A program made the position numbers and the translations under genes. From positions 30,778 through 94,777 of IMG/VR virus record IMGVR_UViG_3300021963_000067: 64,000 bases of DNA; one strand, written 5' to 3'. Each line of letters starts with the position of its first letter. Positions within the stretch are counted from its first letter, which is position 1. The notes below the pieces were generated by a model. That model was not told the origin of the DNA. It searched no databases and saw only the letters and a list, made by a program, of their open reading frames with translations. This document shows positions 16,120-25,037 of the stretch, piece by piece. Source of the stretch: a virus.

Positions 16120-16984
16120 TTGGGAGAGACATCAAATTAACCAACTGATTGTATTCAACTAGAGTTTTCCCAGAATATATATTTTCTAGGTCTTTTACTG
16201 CCTGAACATTTTCATGTTTAAATAAATCAGTTTCTTCAATATATTCCCACCCTGTATATTTTTCTCTATTGGGCATTGGGAATTTTCTTCCGTAGACAAA
16301 TTTTCTACTGGTCATAGAACCCTTTTTTCCAATTATCCTATTATTTCCTAAATCTTGTATAGTCGGATCAAGCATAAATGCCAATAAAGTTTCTGAACTC
16401 CAAGACAAGAAACAACTGGTTCCCTGTATATATTGTTCTTTATATAAATTAGCCCATGAGCACCAACATTCTTTTTCAACAAAATACCAAGTGTCGTTAA
16501 TTGGAGAAATATAGGGTTCGTCTTGTCCCAGCAATATTTCACCGTCTAAAGATAGTGCTGCCTTCATGGTAGTCAAATATTGATATATTCCCGTTCGTGC
16601 TTTACGGGCAATTTCTAAAATTTCACCACCCTCAATAAATTTTTTAATATCAATGTTTACGACTAAGGGTTTTAGATTTTTCTTGTTGCAGTATTTGTAA
16701 GCCCATTTTAAATCATGCGGATTATAGTCGGGAATTAAATTAACAATTACCGGAGTAATGTCCATACCTTGCGATAAAAAAACCTCCATAACTAATTCAC
16801 TGTCTATTCCACCACTGTACATGCAGTAGAGTTTTCCAGATTTTGTATCGTATATTTCTTTAGCGTTTAAGATTAATTCGTCGCAATAGCTGCCTACTGA
16901 TCTAGATGTCGGGTCAATCGACAATTGAAATGACTCGCCACTGCCCGAAGTTCTGTAAAAGTTATTTTTACGTTGTTCTATCAT
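16115..16984 (-). CDS. PP-loop ATPase, second type
   Basis: 289 residues. KLYCMYSGGIDSELVMEVF carries the SGGxDS P-loop; a second conserved element is EILLGQDEPYISP. A Trp/Cys-rich insertion (KECWCSWANLY) follows. It overlaps the Rieske gene by 4 bases. The enzyme is likely to activate a carboxylate with ATP. Only weakly similar to the other PP-loop proteins here, so it was probably acquired separately. Confidence 0.8.
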   Translation of the reverse strand: MIEQRKNNFYRTSGSGESFQLSIDPTSRSVGSYCDELILNAKEIYDTKSGKLYCMYSGGIDSELVMEVFLSQGMDITPVIVNLIPDYNPHDLKWAYKYCNKKNLKPLVVNIDIKKFIEGGEILEIARKARTGIYQYLTTMKAALSLDGEILLGQDEPYISPINDTWYFVEKECWCSWANLYKEQYIQGTSCFLSWSSETLLAFMLDPTIQDLGNNRIIGKKGSMTSRKFVYGRKFPMPNREKYTGWEYIEETDLFKHENVQAVKDLENIYSGKTLVEYNQLVNLMSLPR

Positions 16985-17820
16985 ATGGTGTTTTCTTTAA
17001 TCCATCGGCCAAAATGTACACAATGCTCCTCGAGCCGGTCTACAGAATTCATCAATGGTCTAAATGCCCCTTTTTGTTTTTCAACTATTTCTACATCTTC
17101 TTTAAAAACATCTTCTAGTGTGATAAATTCGTTTATTTTTTCCTGTGATACAGCTGGATCAAAATAAAACTGAGTAGTCCAATCAAATCCAAATTCGTTA
17201 TCTGATTGTCTCGGCGCTACTGTATTAATTCCCAAACACCCCGGACTCCATTCTATGAATGTCCACGGATAAACAATTAACCACCATCCATCTTTGTGTG
17301 TTTGTACTACCCAATCTTCACCTTGATTCATTTGTATATCACTTAGGTCTACCATAGTAGACAATCTAGGATGAACCCCACCGTGCCTAATATGCAATAG
17401 ATCTGTTTGTATTTCCATCATCCACAGCGCACTCCCTAAACTAGACCCTGTGCAGGTATGACTGTATTTGAGATTTTTTTCATTTGCAAGATCATCTACC
17501 CATTTGTGATCGGGCTCAACAAAATTCTTAAAGACTAGTCCCGATACTCCCACTGTCGCAGTACCACATTTTAATTTTTTATTATTGTTAATCGGCACAC
17601 CGGATTCGGTCCATTTAAATCCATGAAACTTGCAAGTGATATTATTGGTATGTGTTCCTGGATCTGCTAGGGGATACATCCGGTGTGGGCAGAATCTATT
17701 CAACAGATTCACCGAATTCTCTGCCTTGTTTAAAATATATTCAGATACTACAAAGTTATTATTATCTAGTGCAGAAATGTGTGAAAGTACTTTAGGTGAA
17801 TTTTTAAACATTGATGTCAT
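16981..17820 (-). CDS. Rieske-type oxygenase (ring-hydroxylating alpha-subunit-like)
   Basis: 279 residues. The Rieske [2Fe-2S] ligands are C44-P-H46 and C63-x2-H66 (CPHR...CKFHG). Residues near 155 (DLLHIRHGGVHP) look like the mononuclear iron site. The protein is shorter than usual alpha subunits (350-450), similar to compact Rieske oxygenases that hydroxylate or demethylate small molecules. An electron-transfer partner is not encoded nearby. It overlaps genes on both sides by 4 bases. Confidence 0.88.
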   Translation of the reverse strand: MTSMFKNSPKVLSHISALDNNNFVVSEYILNKAENSVNLLNRFCPHRMYPLADPGTHTNNITCKFHGFKWTESGVPINNNKKLKCGTATVGVSGLVFKNFVEPDHKWVDDLANEKNLKYSHTCTGSSLGSALWMMEIQTDLLHIRHGGVHPRLSTMVDLSDIQMNQGEDWVVQTHKDGWWLIVYPWTFIEWSPGCLGINTVAPRQSDNEFGFDWTTQFYFDPAVSQEKINEFITLEDVFKEDVEIVEKQKGAFRPLMNSVDRLEEHCVHFGRWIKENTI

Positions 17821-18620
17821 TGGTTATCGTTTTTAATTAATTTTATTAACCAGTAGGTAGGATCTATTTCCCACCACCTGCGCCCATAATTAGGATTACG
17901 GCCATCACCGTGATGATTGTTATGCCATGCTTCGCCTAGGATAACGGGAAACAACCAGGGACAATTTACACTATCATCTTTAGTGTTATAATTTCTATAG
18001 CCTGCCCAAGGCATATGAGTGATGCTGGTCTGTATTAGAAAACTATGTAGAGTAATAAATGCTGGTAATGCCAATAGATAGATCCATAGGTCTATGCTGA
18101 TTAGTGCGACCAGTAAATTAGTAATCCATAATATTTTTATGTAATGCTTGTGTGCAAATACCATGTCCGGGTCTTGTAATAGGTCTACTACAGATCGAAT
18201 ACTCATAGTGTCTTTCTTAAACATCCACAGGATGTAGCTGTGCCAAAACCCATCTCGAGGACTGTGTGCATCTCCTTCCCGATCAGCATACCTATGATGA
18301 TAACCTCTATGAATACCTATCCAGAATAAAGGACTACCTTGTCCTGCTAGTATTCCGAACCAAAGTAAAATCCTCTTGGTCAATGAGTTAACACTAAACC
18401 CCTTATGTGAGAACAATCTATGATAGCCTGCAGACACACCCAGCATCTTAATGCACACATAACCTATAAGAGTTGCAATCCACCACCATGCAGGTGAAGA
18501 GCCGGCAATGATGCTGTATATTGCATACACTCCTATAAACTGCATAGGGATTATTGACCCCCATAGATTGGTAAAATGGAATGTATTTTTTACAAGTTGT
18601 TTTATTGGTGTTTTTTCCAT
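17817..18620 (-). CDS. Acyl-lipid/acyl-CoA delta-9-type fatty acid desaturase
   Basis: 267 residues, integral membrane. All three histidine boxes are present: HRLFSH (67-72), HRGYHHRYAD (104-113) and EAWHNNHHGDGRN near residue 237. This is the SCD/DesC type that inserts a double bond into saturated acyl chains. A viral desaturase would fluidise host membranes or make a particular lipid; similar genes are known in some marine phages. Same operon as the Rieske protein. Confidence 0.93.
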   Translation of the reverse strand: MEKTPIKQLVKNTFHFTNLWGSIIPMQFIGVYAIYSIIAGSSPAWWWIATLIGYVCIKMLGVSAGYHRLFSHKGFSVNSLTKRILLWFGILAGQGSPLFWIGIHRGYHHRYADREGDAHSPRDGFWHSYILWMFKKDTMSIRSVVDLLQDPDMVFAHKHYIKILWITNLLVALISIDLWIYLLALPAFITLHSFLIQTSITHMPWAGYRNYNTKDDSVNCPWLFPVILGEAWHNNHHGDGRNPNYGRRWWEIDPTYWLIKLIKNDNQ

Positions 18621-19147
18621 TGGGATAAAATCGATTCTTTTCCGTTATATATTATTTTTTGCCAACAAGTATCATCGCACTCATTAGGACATGTTAGATA
18701 CTTATAATTATCTGTTTTAAATTCTAGATTAAACCTATCAAGAAAATTGTTAATGCACCATTGTTCCCAATTATCTGTTTGTCTGCTGATAAAATACAAT
18801 TGATAATCCGCATTATTTTTTAACCAATCTATTTGACTCTGGGCACTGCTTCCAAAGCTATTGCTCATGACTCTAGGATAGGCAATTTTATTGCTGTGTT
18901 TCCATAGCCTGTTTAGTATTCTATAAGCACCACTAGGCCAACACTCCCTACTAGAAATACTAGAACACATTTCTGGTTCGCCTAGATCATTAAAACAGAT
19001 AGTTAAGGCAACAGCACTATTAAAGTTTTCTTTGCTGTAATTTTTCCAAAGACGATGACTACGATCTTGATATTGTTGCTCTCTAAGATTGTCAAACAAT
19101 TGATCTAATGCAACATCAGTTCCGGGCACCCAGGTAGTGGTCTTCAT
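18602..19147 (-). CDS. Hypothetical protein upstream of the desaturase
   Basis: 181 residues from the second of two adjacent ATGs (19147), which leaves 4 bases to the late octamer; the first ATG (19150) would leave only one. Rich in Trp, Cys and Asn, with ALTICFNDLGEPEMCSSIS and a C-terminal CPNECDDTC cysteine cluster that could bind metal. The N-terminus could be GNAT-like but the acetyl-CoA loop is not clear. It overlaps the desaturase by 19 bases and is first in the four-gene operon. Confidence 0.72.
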   Translation of the reverse strand: MKTTTWVPGTDVALDQLFDNLREQQYQDRSHRLWKNYSKENFNSAVALTICFNDLGEPEMCSSISSRECWPSGAYRILNRLWKHSNKIAYPRVMSNSFGSSAQSQIDWLKNNADYQLYFISRQTDNWEQWCINNFLDRFNLEFKTDNYKYLTCPNECDDTCWQKIIYNGKESILSQWKKHQ

Positions 19148-19151
19148 CATA

Positions 19152-19159
19152 TATTTAAC
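19152..19159 (-). promoter_or_regulatory. T4-type late promoter octamer (GTTAAATA)
   Basis: Lies 4 bases before ATG 19147 and heads the desaturase/Rieske/PP-loop operon. Confidence 0.6.
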
Positions 19160-19173
19160 GGTAAAAATGTTTG

Positions 19174-19181
19174 AATAAATA
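19174..19181 (+). promoter_or_regulatory. T4-type late promoter octamer (AATAAATA)
   Basis: Lies 4 bases before ATG 19186, back to back with the octamer at 19152; it heads the first oxygenase run. Confidence 0.55.
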
Positions 19182-19185
19182 TTTC

Positions 19186-19893
19186 ATGAGAAGCCCGACC
19201 CAGATAGAATCAATCAAATTAAAGGTATCTGATCCCTATGCAATTGAGGATTTTTTATCTGTTGACGATGTTAACTATCTTGTTAAATTATTTGATTCTC
19301 AAGAAATTGAATCAAACAAAGTATATAAAAATACAGGTCCTATAACCTTAGATATCAAACCCTATTTAAAAGATCCGGTAGTAGCTAACGTTATAGATAA
19401 ACTGGTTAAAGAACTAGGACCGTTTGAAATAACGGCTGGATTTTTCTTTACAACAAATTATCCTCACATAATACACAATGACGACACATTTGAATTGCCA
19501 GACGGAGTGTATAAAGGCATAACCATTCCCCTAAAAGCCTATGGGGCAGATCGAGTACCTAAGCTATGCTTCTTTGATCAATTTTACTTTCATGGTCCCG
19601 CCAAATTTTTTTACGGTGAGGAAGACATTCCCACGTACTATAATAAGCAGGTCTATGATTATCGAGATGTAGATGGCATAACTGATGCCATGCTCATAGA
19701 TGAATCTACCAGAGTTTCGTATCTAACACATTTAAAGTCAGCCTGGCTCACAGGTCTAACATTATGGGGAACACTAGATTGGCGGCCTACTAGTGCTTTA
19801 ATTTTTGACAGCACAAGATTACATTGTGCCAGCGATTTTAGACAGCAAGGTATTACTCATAAATTGGGTATAAGTATTTTTACAAAAGTATAA
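19186..19893 (+). CDS. 2OG-Fe(II) oxygenase-like protein
   Basis: 235 residues from ATG 19186; an upstream TTG at 19171 would overlap the promoter. The H-x-D site is IIHNDDTF, the distal His/Arg are in RLHCASDFRQQGITHKLGISI. First of six oxygenase-type genes spread over 19186-23330. The middle region is Tyr/Phe-rich (FFDQFYFHGPAKFF). Confidence 0.72.
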   Translation: MRSPTQIESIKLKVSDPYAIEDFLSVDDVNYLVKLFDSQEIESNKVYKNTGPITLDIKPYLKDPVVANVIDKLVKELGPFEITAGFFFTTNYPHIIHNDDTFELPDGVYKGITIPLKAYGADRVPKLCFFDQFYFHGPAKFFYGEEDIPTYYNKQVYDYRDVDGITDAMLIDESTRVSYLTHLKSAWLTGLTLWGTLDWRPTSALIFDSTRLHCASDFRQQGITHKLGISIFTKV

Positions 19894-19894
19894 T

Positions 19895-20395
19895 ATGTTT
19901 CTTTGGAAATACATCGACATACCAAATGAAGAAATTGAATATATAAAAAAATTATATCTAAATAATCTTCCAAATAATAATCATTTTTTTCAACCGATAG
20001 ATATTGATATTTCTAATTTTCTAGGTTTAGAAATTCAACGATTTGTGCTTATACAAGTTGAAGCCAATGCAGTCGGAAGAATACATACTGACTGGCGTCC
20101 AAACAATTACGGAAATCAATTAGCACTCAATATACCATTAATAAATTGCGAAAACAGTACTACTTCTTTATGGTCTAGCAATTACGATCCCCCCACTCAA
20201 TATACAGCCAACGGCCAGCCCTATAATTTTTTCAATCCCGACAGATGTATTAAACTTTCAGAATTTAAATTGACAGCTCCTGTAATATTTAGAACTGACG
20301 TTCCCCATAGCGTAGATAACCCCACATCGGAGATTCGAAAAGCAATCAGTATTAGATTTAAAACAGATCCTTGGCATTTAGTAAATACACCATGA
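19895..20395 (+). CDS. 2OG-Fe(II) oxygenase-like protein
   Basis: 166 residues, a compact jelly roll. Metal ligands are probably H and D of GRIHTDWRP and the His of DVPHSVDNP, with RKAISIRF as the 2OG-binding strand. Starts one base after the previous stop; the next ATG overlaps its TGA. Confidence 0.72.
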   Translation: MFLWKYIDIPNEEIEYIKKLYLNNLPNNNHFFQPIDIDISNFLGLEIQRFVLIQVEANAVGRIHTDWRPNNYGNQLALNIPLINCENSTTSLWSSNYDPPTQYTANGQPYNFFNPDRCIKLSEFKLTAPVIFRTDVPHSVDNPTSEIRKAISIRFKTDPWHLVNTP

Positions 20396-21009
20396 ACAAC
20401 TATAGATATATAACAACTCCTAAAAATTCTATAAACGAACAAGAGTTCTTTACTGATACAGCTATTATAAAAGAACGATGCGCATGTGGGTCGGGGTTCT
20501 GGCCGGGAAAATGGCAACACCACTCAACTATTTTTACAGAAGAGTTTAAATTATGGCTATTACAATTTAATTGTAAAATTCTTAAAGCTGAGGCCTTTAG
20601 AGTATTTCCACATACTGCATTAGCATGGCATAATGATACCAACGACGATCCTAATGCAGATGATCTAACTCTTAATTTTACCGCTAAAATAAATTTTATG
20701 TGGGGAGATTTACAGAACTGCTTTATGGAATACGGCGAATTATCTAATTCCAAAACTACTGATCGAAAAATTTTTACAAATCAAAGAGGTCGAAGAGCCT
20801 ATGTCTACAATCCAGCCGCAATGAAAATTGTTGAAAGATTTTCTCTTGAGAATACGGTACTAATCAATCGCGGCCCAACTCATCGTGTTAGCAATGAATC
20901 TGATCAGGATTGGTTATGTTTAAGTTGTATTATTGTCGACAATGACACTGATAAACCGTTATTATATAGCAAGGCTATAGATTTATTCAAGTCATCTACT
21001 ATTCTTTAA
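20392..21009 (+). CDS. 2OG-Fe(II) oxygenase-like protein
   Basis: 205 residues from ATG 20392 (ATGA overlap with the gene before); the in-frame TTG at 20371 is less likely. The H-x-D pair is LAWHNDTND, the distal site RGPTHRVSNES. A CACGSGFWPGKW segment near the N-terminus gives extra Cys residues. It is probably the third oxygenase of the run. Confidence 0.7.
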   Translation: MNNYRYITTPKNSINEQEFFTDTAIIKERCACGSGFWPGKWQHHSTIFTEEFKLWLLQFNCKILKAEAFRVFPHTALAWHNDTNDDPNADDLTLNFTAKINFMWGDLQNCFMEYGELSNSKTTDRKIFTNQRGRRAYVYNPAAMKIVERFSLENTVLINRGPTHRVSNESDQDWLCLSCIIVDNDTDKPLLYSKAIDLFKSSTIL

Positions 21010-21010
21010 C

Positions 21011-21526
21011 ATGATTAACAAAAAATATATTTTTAAACCTAATATGGAATTAGATATTCCCAGATTAAAAGAAATTGTTTTTAGAAATTTAAATATTGTT
21101 GAACCAGATCTAGCTACACATCAACGATATGTAGAGAAAGAACCTTATCTAATCGAACTAAAAGAACGTTATCCTTTCTTATCTAGATTATACAATATCT
21201 ATCCTTCGATGCCCGGAATGACTATTCCTATACATATTTGTCCAAATAGGGGTTGCGCATTAAATATACCTATTCAATACACAGAAGATTCTTATACAGT
21301 ATTCTATGAGCCCAAAGATAAGTTAGAAATGACCTATAATGTTCCTAGAATTTATCATATCATAGATTCCGAAATGTTAGAAGTATATAGATACACCTTA
21401 ACAGAACCAGTTATAATGAATACCAAGCTACCTCACGGAGTGTTTGGTGGACCAAAAATGACTAGAATAATTATGAGTTGGAGCATCCACGACGACTATG
21501 AAATTATGTTAAGTTGTATAACCTAA
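21011..21526 (+). CDS. Degenerate oxygenase-like jelly-roll protein
   Basis: 171 residues. It resembles its neighbours in length and layout (IPIHICPNRGCALNIPI, then LPHGVFGGPKMTRIIMSW), but the H-x-D aspartate is replaced by Cys (H-I-C). It may be inactive, may use a different metal set, or may be a partner of the other oxygenases. It starts one base after the previous stop and ends tail-to-tail with the QueC-like gene. Confidence 0.68.
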   Translation: MINKKYIFKPNMELDIPRLKEIVFRNLNIVEPDLATHQRYVEKEPYLIELKERYPFLSRLYNIYPSMPGMTIPIHICPNRGCALNIPIQYTEDSYTVFYEPKDKLEMTYNVPRIYHIIDSEMLEVYRYTLTEPVIMNTKLPHGVFGGPKMTRIIMSWSIHDDYEIMLSCIT

Positions 21527-22075
21527 TTGACTAAAGGCCCATGCTCGCTCTGTACATTGCCAACACACATCACACCTCCCAATTTTTTGTTCTGTACAAC
21601 TATGAGTAATATGTATTAAGTCATCCTGTTTTTCTTTAAACATAATTTTTAAAATATCAGTTTTTAAAAGATTGACAAAGGGAAAAATTATTCTAGCATC
21701 TTTTGATTCTTTATCTCGCTTTGGAGCACCGGGTAAATCATTCAACTCTAGCGGATTTTGATTAATCCCATTAAACAGATAATCAACAGAATAATTGTTA
21801 AAAATATCAATCACTGCTGTGGTACTTTGAAGTCTATGATGTGCTGTGGGATCTCCTACATAAATTGTATACGGTATAGACGTATTGAATTTTTTATTAA
21901 AATGATCAATTATTTTATTCACATACAAAGACGACCCGTCAGTTTTATCTATAGTGAATGGTTGTAGTTTTACACTCGGTTGTTGATTTATAATTAGATA
22001 TAATAATACTGCGCTATCGAGACCCCCGGAGAGCATGATTCCGTACGACTTATCTGGATTTAAGTTAAGTTCCAT
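21509..22075 (-). CDS. QueC-like PP-loop protein
   Basis: 188 residues. IMLSGGLDSAVLLYL gives the PP-loop; the C-terminus has HSCTEQKIGRCDVCWQCTERAWAF, reproducing the zinc-binding cysteine end of QueC (7-cyano-7-deazaguanine synthase). QueC makes the nitrile precursor of queuosine and of deazaguanine DNA modifications. The other pathway genes (folE, queD, queE, dpdA/arcTGT) are not in this window, so the product is open. It is the only minus-strand gene inside the oxygenase run. Confidence 0.78.
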   Translation of the reverse strand: MELNLNPDKSYGIMLSGGLDSAVLLYLIINQQPSVKLQPFTIDKTDGSSLYVNKIIDHFNKKFNTSIPYTIYVGDPTAHHRLQSTTAVIDIFNNYSVDYLFNGINQNPLELNDLPGAPKRDKESKDARIIFPFVNLLKTDILKIMFKEKQDDLIHITHSCTEQKIGRCDVCWQCTERAWAFSQLGYTT

Positions 22076-22094
22076 AATTTATTATTTGTAAAAA

Positions 22095-22102
22095 TATTTA
22101 TC
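22095..22102 (-). promoter_or_regulatory. T4-type late promoter octamer (GATAAATA)
   Basis: Lies 19 bases before ATG 22075 of the QueC-like gene. Confidence 0.5.
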
Positions 22103-22116
22103 TGCCAAAATTATTG

Positions 22117-22124
22117 TGTAAATA
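22117..22124 (+). promoter_or_regulatory. T4-type late promoter octamer (TGTAAATA)
   Basis: Lies 5 bases before ATG 22130; drives the second oxygenase pair. Confidence 0.55.
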
Positions 22125-22129
22125 TAATC

Positions 22130-22633
22130 ATGTTAGTTTATCCTTTAGAAAATATCAATAACTTCGATGTTCTTGCAAATGAAGTACAAACTTTGATTGA
22201 GGAAGTAGGGTTGAACAACAACCAAATAATTTGTCAACAACTTACACCTAATAGTGTAGACTGGACTACCGGGATAGGACGTATAGCTGAATTAGATCAT
22301 AAAGATGAACATCTTTATAAATTTGTTAATGAAAATCTTAAAGGGTCAAAATTAGAAGAGTTAATTTTAAAATATGATGCTTTTCGAACTAGGGTAATGA
22401 TCATGCCTCCCAAGCAGTGTTATAGTGTGCATTCAGATCCAACTCCAAGAATACACATACCGATAATTACTAATAGCCAATCATGGATGGTATGGCCCTA
22501 TTTAAAGGTATGCGAACAAATGCGACCTGGAAAAGTATATTGGGCAGATACTACTAAACATCACAGTTTTTTCAATGGCGGCGATACTGCTCGTATACAT
22601 ATTGTCATGGGTATAGAGAATAGCGATGTCTAA
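22130..22633 (+). CDS. 2OG-Fe(II) oxygenase, aspartyl-hydroxylase-like
   Basis: 167 residues. CYSVHSDPTPRIHIPI gives H-x-D with the following Arg and the distal HHSFFNGGDTARIHIVMG the second His and Arg. The pattern (HxD, then an R-x-H-x-P strand, then a His before a final Arg) is that of aspartyl/asparaginyl beta-hydroxylase-like proteins. Overlaps the next gene by 8 bases. Confidence 0.75.
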   Translation: MLVYPLENINNFDVLANEVQTLIEEVGLNNNQIICQQLTPNSVDWTTGIGRIAELDHKDEHLYKFVNENLKGSKLEELILKYDAFRTRVMIMPPKQCYSVHSDPTPRIHIPIITNSQSWMVWPYLKVCEQMRPGKVYWADTTKHHSFFNGGDTARIHIVMGIENSDV

Positions 22634-23330
22634 TGTTATAGTCCCCCCAGGTATAAGTGGACAGTCGGCTATGTATGATTCGGCTAATACTGATCTCGTA
22701 AATTTGTCTAATGAATTAGTTTTGTCAAATTTAGGAAATGTTGTTCCTCTCAATATTAAAATTAATTGTGAACAATTTATGAATGAGATTAAGCCCTTTG
22801 ATCAGGACTGGGTTGACTATTTGCCAAGAACCGATAGACCGAATAATAGGCAGGCACTAGCTCTGACAAACTTGCCAGGAACTGATCATAAAACAAATAT
22901 CAGTCTTGCACAGGCATCTTATGCAGCCAAAAGAAAATTAAGTGAATTAGATTTTAGTCAACCTACCGACGTCTACAAGAACTGCACTAGTCTTAGTGGT
23001 TTTTTAGATCAGTGGAATCCTCTTGGTAGAACATTTTTAGTTAAATCGAATATAGGCGGATACTTTGTACCTCACAGAGATCACCCAAGCATGCCTAGAG
23101 ATGTTTTTAGATTAATCGTATTTTTAAACAATTGTAATCCTTTAGATTATGATTGGTTAATGGACGATAAAAAACTACAAATAGAAATAGGTAGAGTATA
23201 TTACATTAATACTCGACTAGCTCATAGAACTATTTCTTGGGTAGACAACAGCATTCATCTTATTCTCAATGTGCCGTTTAACACAGAAAACATAAGCAAG
23301 GTAGTAGGTAAACTTTACCACACTCACTGA
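22626..23330 (+). CDS. 2OG-Fe(II) oxygenase, aspartyl-hydroxylase-like
   Basis: 234 residues. The site is YFVPHRDHPSMPRDVFRLIV (H-x-D) with RLAHRTISWVDNSIHLILNV downstream. The first 90 residues are an extra domain without recognised motifs. It ends the oxygenase run and converges on the tail-fibre gene, leaving a 22-base gap. Confidence 0.74.
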   Translation: MSNVIVPPGISGQSAMYDSANTDLVNLSNELVLSNLGNVVPLNIKINCEQFMNEIKPFDQDWVDYLPRTDRPNNRQALALTNLPGTDHKTNISLAQASYAAKRKLSELDFSQPTDVYKNCTSLSGFLDQWNPLGRTFLVKSNIGGYFVPHRDHPSMPRDVFRLIVFLNNCNPLDYDWLMDDKKLQIEIGRVYYINTRLAHRTISWVDNSIHLILNVPFNTENISKVVGKLYHTH

Positions 23331-23352
23331 TCAAAATAACAGTTTAATCTAG

Positions 23353-24933
23353 TTAGTTAAGATCAACCCAAGCAGCCCCAGTATATCCTTGAAACTTGGT
23401 ACCAGTAGTATTAAACACCATCATGCCCGCAGTGGGTGCTGTAATAGCTGCATCTCTTGCAGTATCATTTGCATAGACTGCTAATTTAACAGCACCATTA
23501 AATGTTGTCTGCCTATTCGAACCAATCGAAACAGCAACACCAGTAGCTGTAGTTCCTGTTAAGAAATCTATCTTTGTAGGAACAACGCCTGCAGATACTG
23601 CACCATCGACTACAGCAGCAATAGCTGCTCTAACTTGAAAGTTGGCACCGTCGTAGGCTGAAAAAGCAATGTCCACAATGTCATCACCGTTATTTACAAC
23701 TAGTGGGATTGCGGTAGTTCCTCTAGATCTAGAGAATTGAAAATTCCTTGCATCGGCAGTGCTGTGCGCTTGTCTACCATTAAAAAATGGTGTTGAGGCA
23801 TATGTGTTATTAACTAAGTTTAGTCTTCCATCTTGAACATCATTGCCAATGGTAATTAAGTTTGCAGTAGCAGATCCGTCATCTAATCCAGAAACAAGAG
23901 TCAATACATCAACAGGATTAGAAATTATCGAAGTGTCAATTGATGTGACTTCTAACGTATTCGTATTTGCAAAATATCGCAATGCAGTATCAACACCAAT
24001 GTAGCTAGGTGCAGATGTATTGCCAACAAACGTAATATATGCAGGAGTAGCGTCATCTCGTATGCTAGGACGTAATTCGGTGATATCGGCTGATACATAG
24101 ACCACTCCTCCCGGAGCAGATCTAACCTGACATCCTTGATCGCCACGGATTTCTAAGGTGCCACCGTTGGCTATTGTAGTACTAGTAGAATCTTCGGTTG
24201 CTACAATGAAGCCAAAGGCTGTGCCGTTTAGAGTAGATCCTGCTGGTAAACTGACTGGGTTAACAACTGACAAACTAGCAGCACTAATTGATTTTGTACG
24301 TGCATTAATAATAAGAGTACTATCATCGCCCACAATATTAATATTGTAGTTCATTCCGGCTTCAACACCAGCACCCGATCCTGTTCCAATAGCAACACCG
24401 TTAATTGTAGATCCTGCTGGCAAATTAACAGCTGATCCTGTAGCTGTAATAGTAGCAGAGCCAAGCTCAATGCTAGAACCACTTAGGTATAGATCTCTAA
24501 ATCTATTTGATACACTGCCTAAATCATATGCTTCATTGGCATTTGGAACAACATTGCCTTTAACTGTTCCGTCCAAATTAACTGCACCTGTTAGTGCATT
24601 CAATAATAGTGTAGAATCAGACGCATAAACTGATCCTTTGAATCCTGGAGCTTCTATAGTACCATCGTAAACGGATAAGTCTATTTGTGAATTTATTCTA
24701 CCTGTTGTATCGTTGTAGGTAAATGCAATGTTATTGTGCGTACCGCTGACTAGCATTGTAGAAGCAATGTCTTGGACGTCTTCTGTGACTAGTGTTCCTG
24801 CGGGTAAACCGCCGGCTGTGGTTCCGTTTCCGATATATAACGAATTTGTTGATGTATCCCAAATAAGCTCACCCACAACTGGGGTATAACTCATTCGATC
24901 TGCGGTTGGACCACGTCTGATTTGTAAGGCCAT
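23353..24933 (-). CDS. Phage tail-fibre/virion structural protein
   Basis: 526 residues. The N-terminus LQIRRGPTADRMSYTPVVGEL plus IWDTSTNSLYIGNGTTAGG is the typical opening of phage receptor-binding and tail-fibre-type proteins. The body is Gly/Ala/Ser/Thr-rich beta structure with internally repeated LPAGSTINGVAIGTG-like and STLIINARTKS-like units, and the end (GMMVFNTTGTKFQGYTGAAW) is a common fibre tip sequence. A late promoter and a CGGAG ribosome site precede it. It is the only clear structural gene in the window. Confidence 0.88.
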   Translation of the reverse strand: MALQIRRGPTADRMSYTPVVGELIWDTSTNSLYIGNGTTAGGLPAGTLVTEDVQDIASTMLVSGTHNNIAFTYNDTTGRINSQIDLSVYDGTIEAPGFKGSVYASDSTLLLNALTGAVNLDGTVKGNVVPNANEAYDLGSVSNRFRDLYLSGSSIELGSATITATGSAVNLPAGSTINGVAIGTGSGAGVEAGMNYNINIVGDDSTLIINARTKSISAASLSVVNPVSLPAGSTLNGTAFGFIVATEDSTSTTIANGGTLEIRGDQGCQVRSAPGGVVYVSADITELRPSIRDDATPAYITFVGNTSAPSYIGVDTALRYFANTNTLEVTSIDTSIISNPVDVLTLVSGLDDGSATANLITIGNDVQDGRLNLVNNTYASTPFFNGRQAHSTADARNFQFSRSRGTTAIPLVVNNGDDIVDIAFSAYDGANFQVRAAIAAVVDGAVSAGVVPTKIDFLTGTTATGVAVSIGSNRQTTFNGAVKLAVYANDTARDAAITAPTAGMMVFNTTGTKFQGYTGAAWVDLN

Positions 24934-24963
24934 ATTAATAACTCCGAGGCAATGTTAGTCTAG

Positions 24964-24971
24964 TATTTATG
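24964..24971 (-). promoter_or_regulatory. T4-type late promoter octamer (CATAAATA)
   Basis: Lies 30 bases before ATG 24933 with a ribosome site between: a conventional late promoter for a structural gene. Confidence 0.65.
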
Positions 24972-25000
24972 CTTTTGTCTATAGATCCTAGAGCCAAAAA

Positions 25001-25024
25001 AATAGGGCTCCGAAGAGCCCTATT
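25001..25024. terminator. Bidirectional rho-independent terminator
   Basis: AATAGGGCTC-CGAA-GAGCCCTATT, a 10-base perfect stem with a CGAA loop. On the minus strand it is followed by TTTTTTT and on the plus strand by TTTAT. It separates the phosphoesterase operon from the tail-fibre transcript. Confidence 0.92.
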
Positions 25025-25037
25025 TTATGCTACGTTA

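Noticed and set aside
21509-22075. A full queuosine or deazaguanine DNA-modification pathway
   Set aside because: Only the QueC-like gene is present here; no FolE, QueD, QueE or transglycosylase gene was found in the window.
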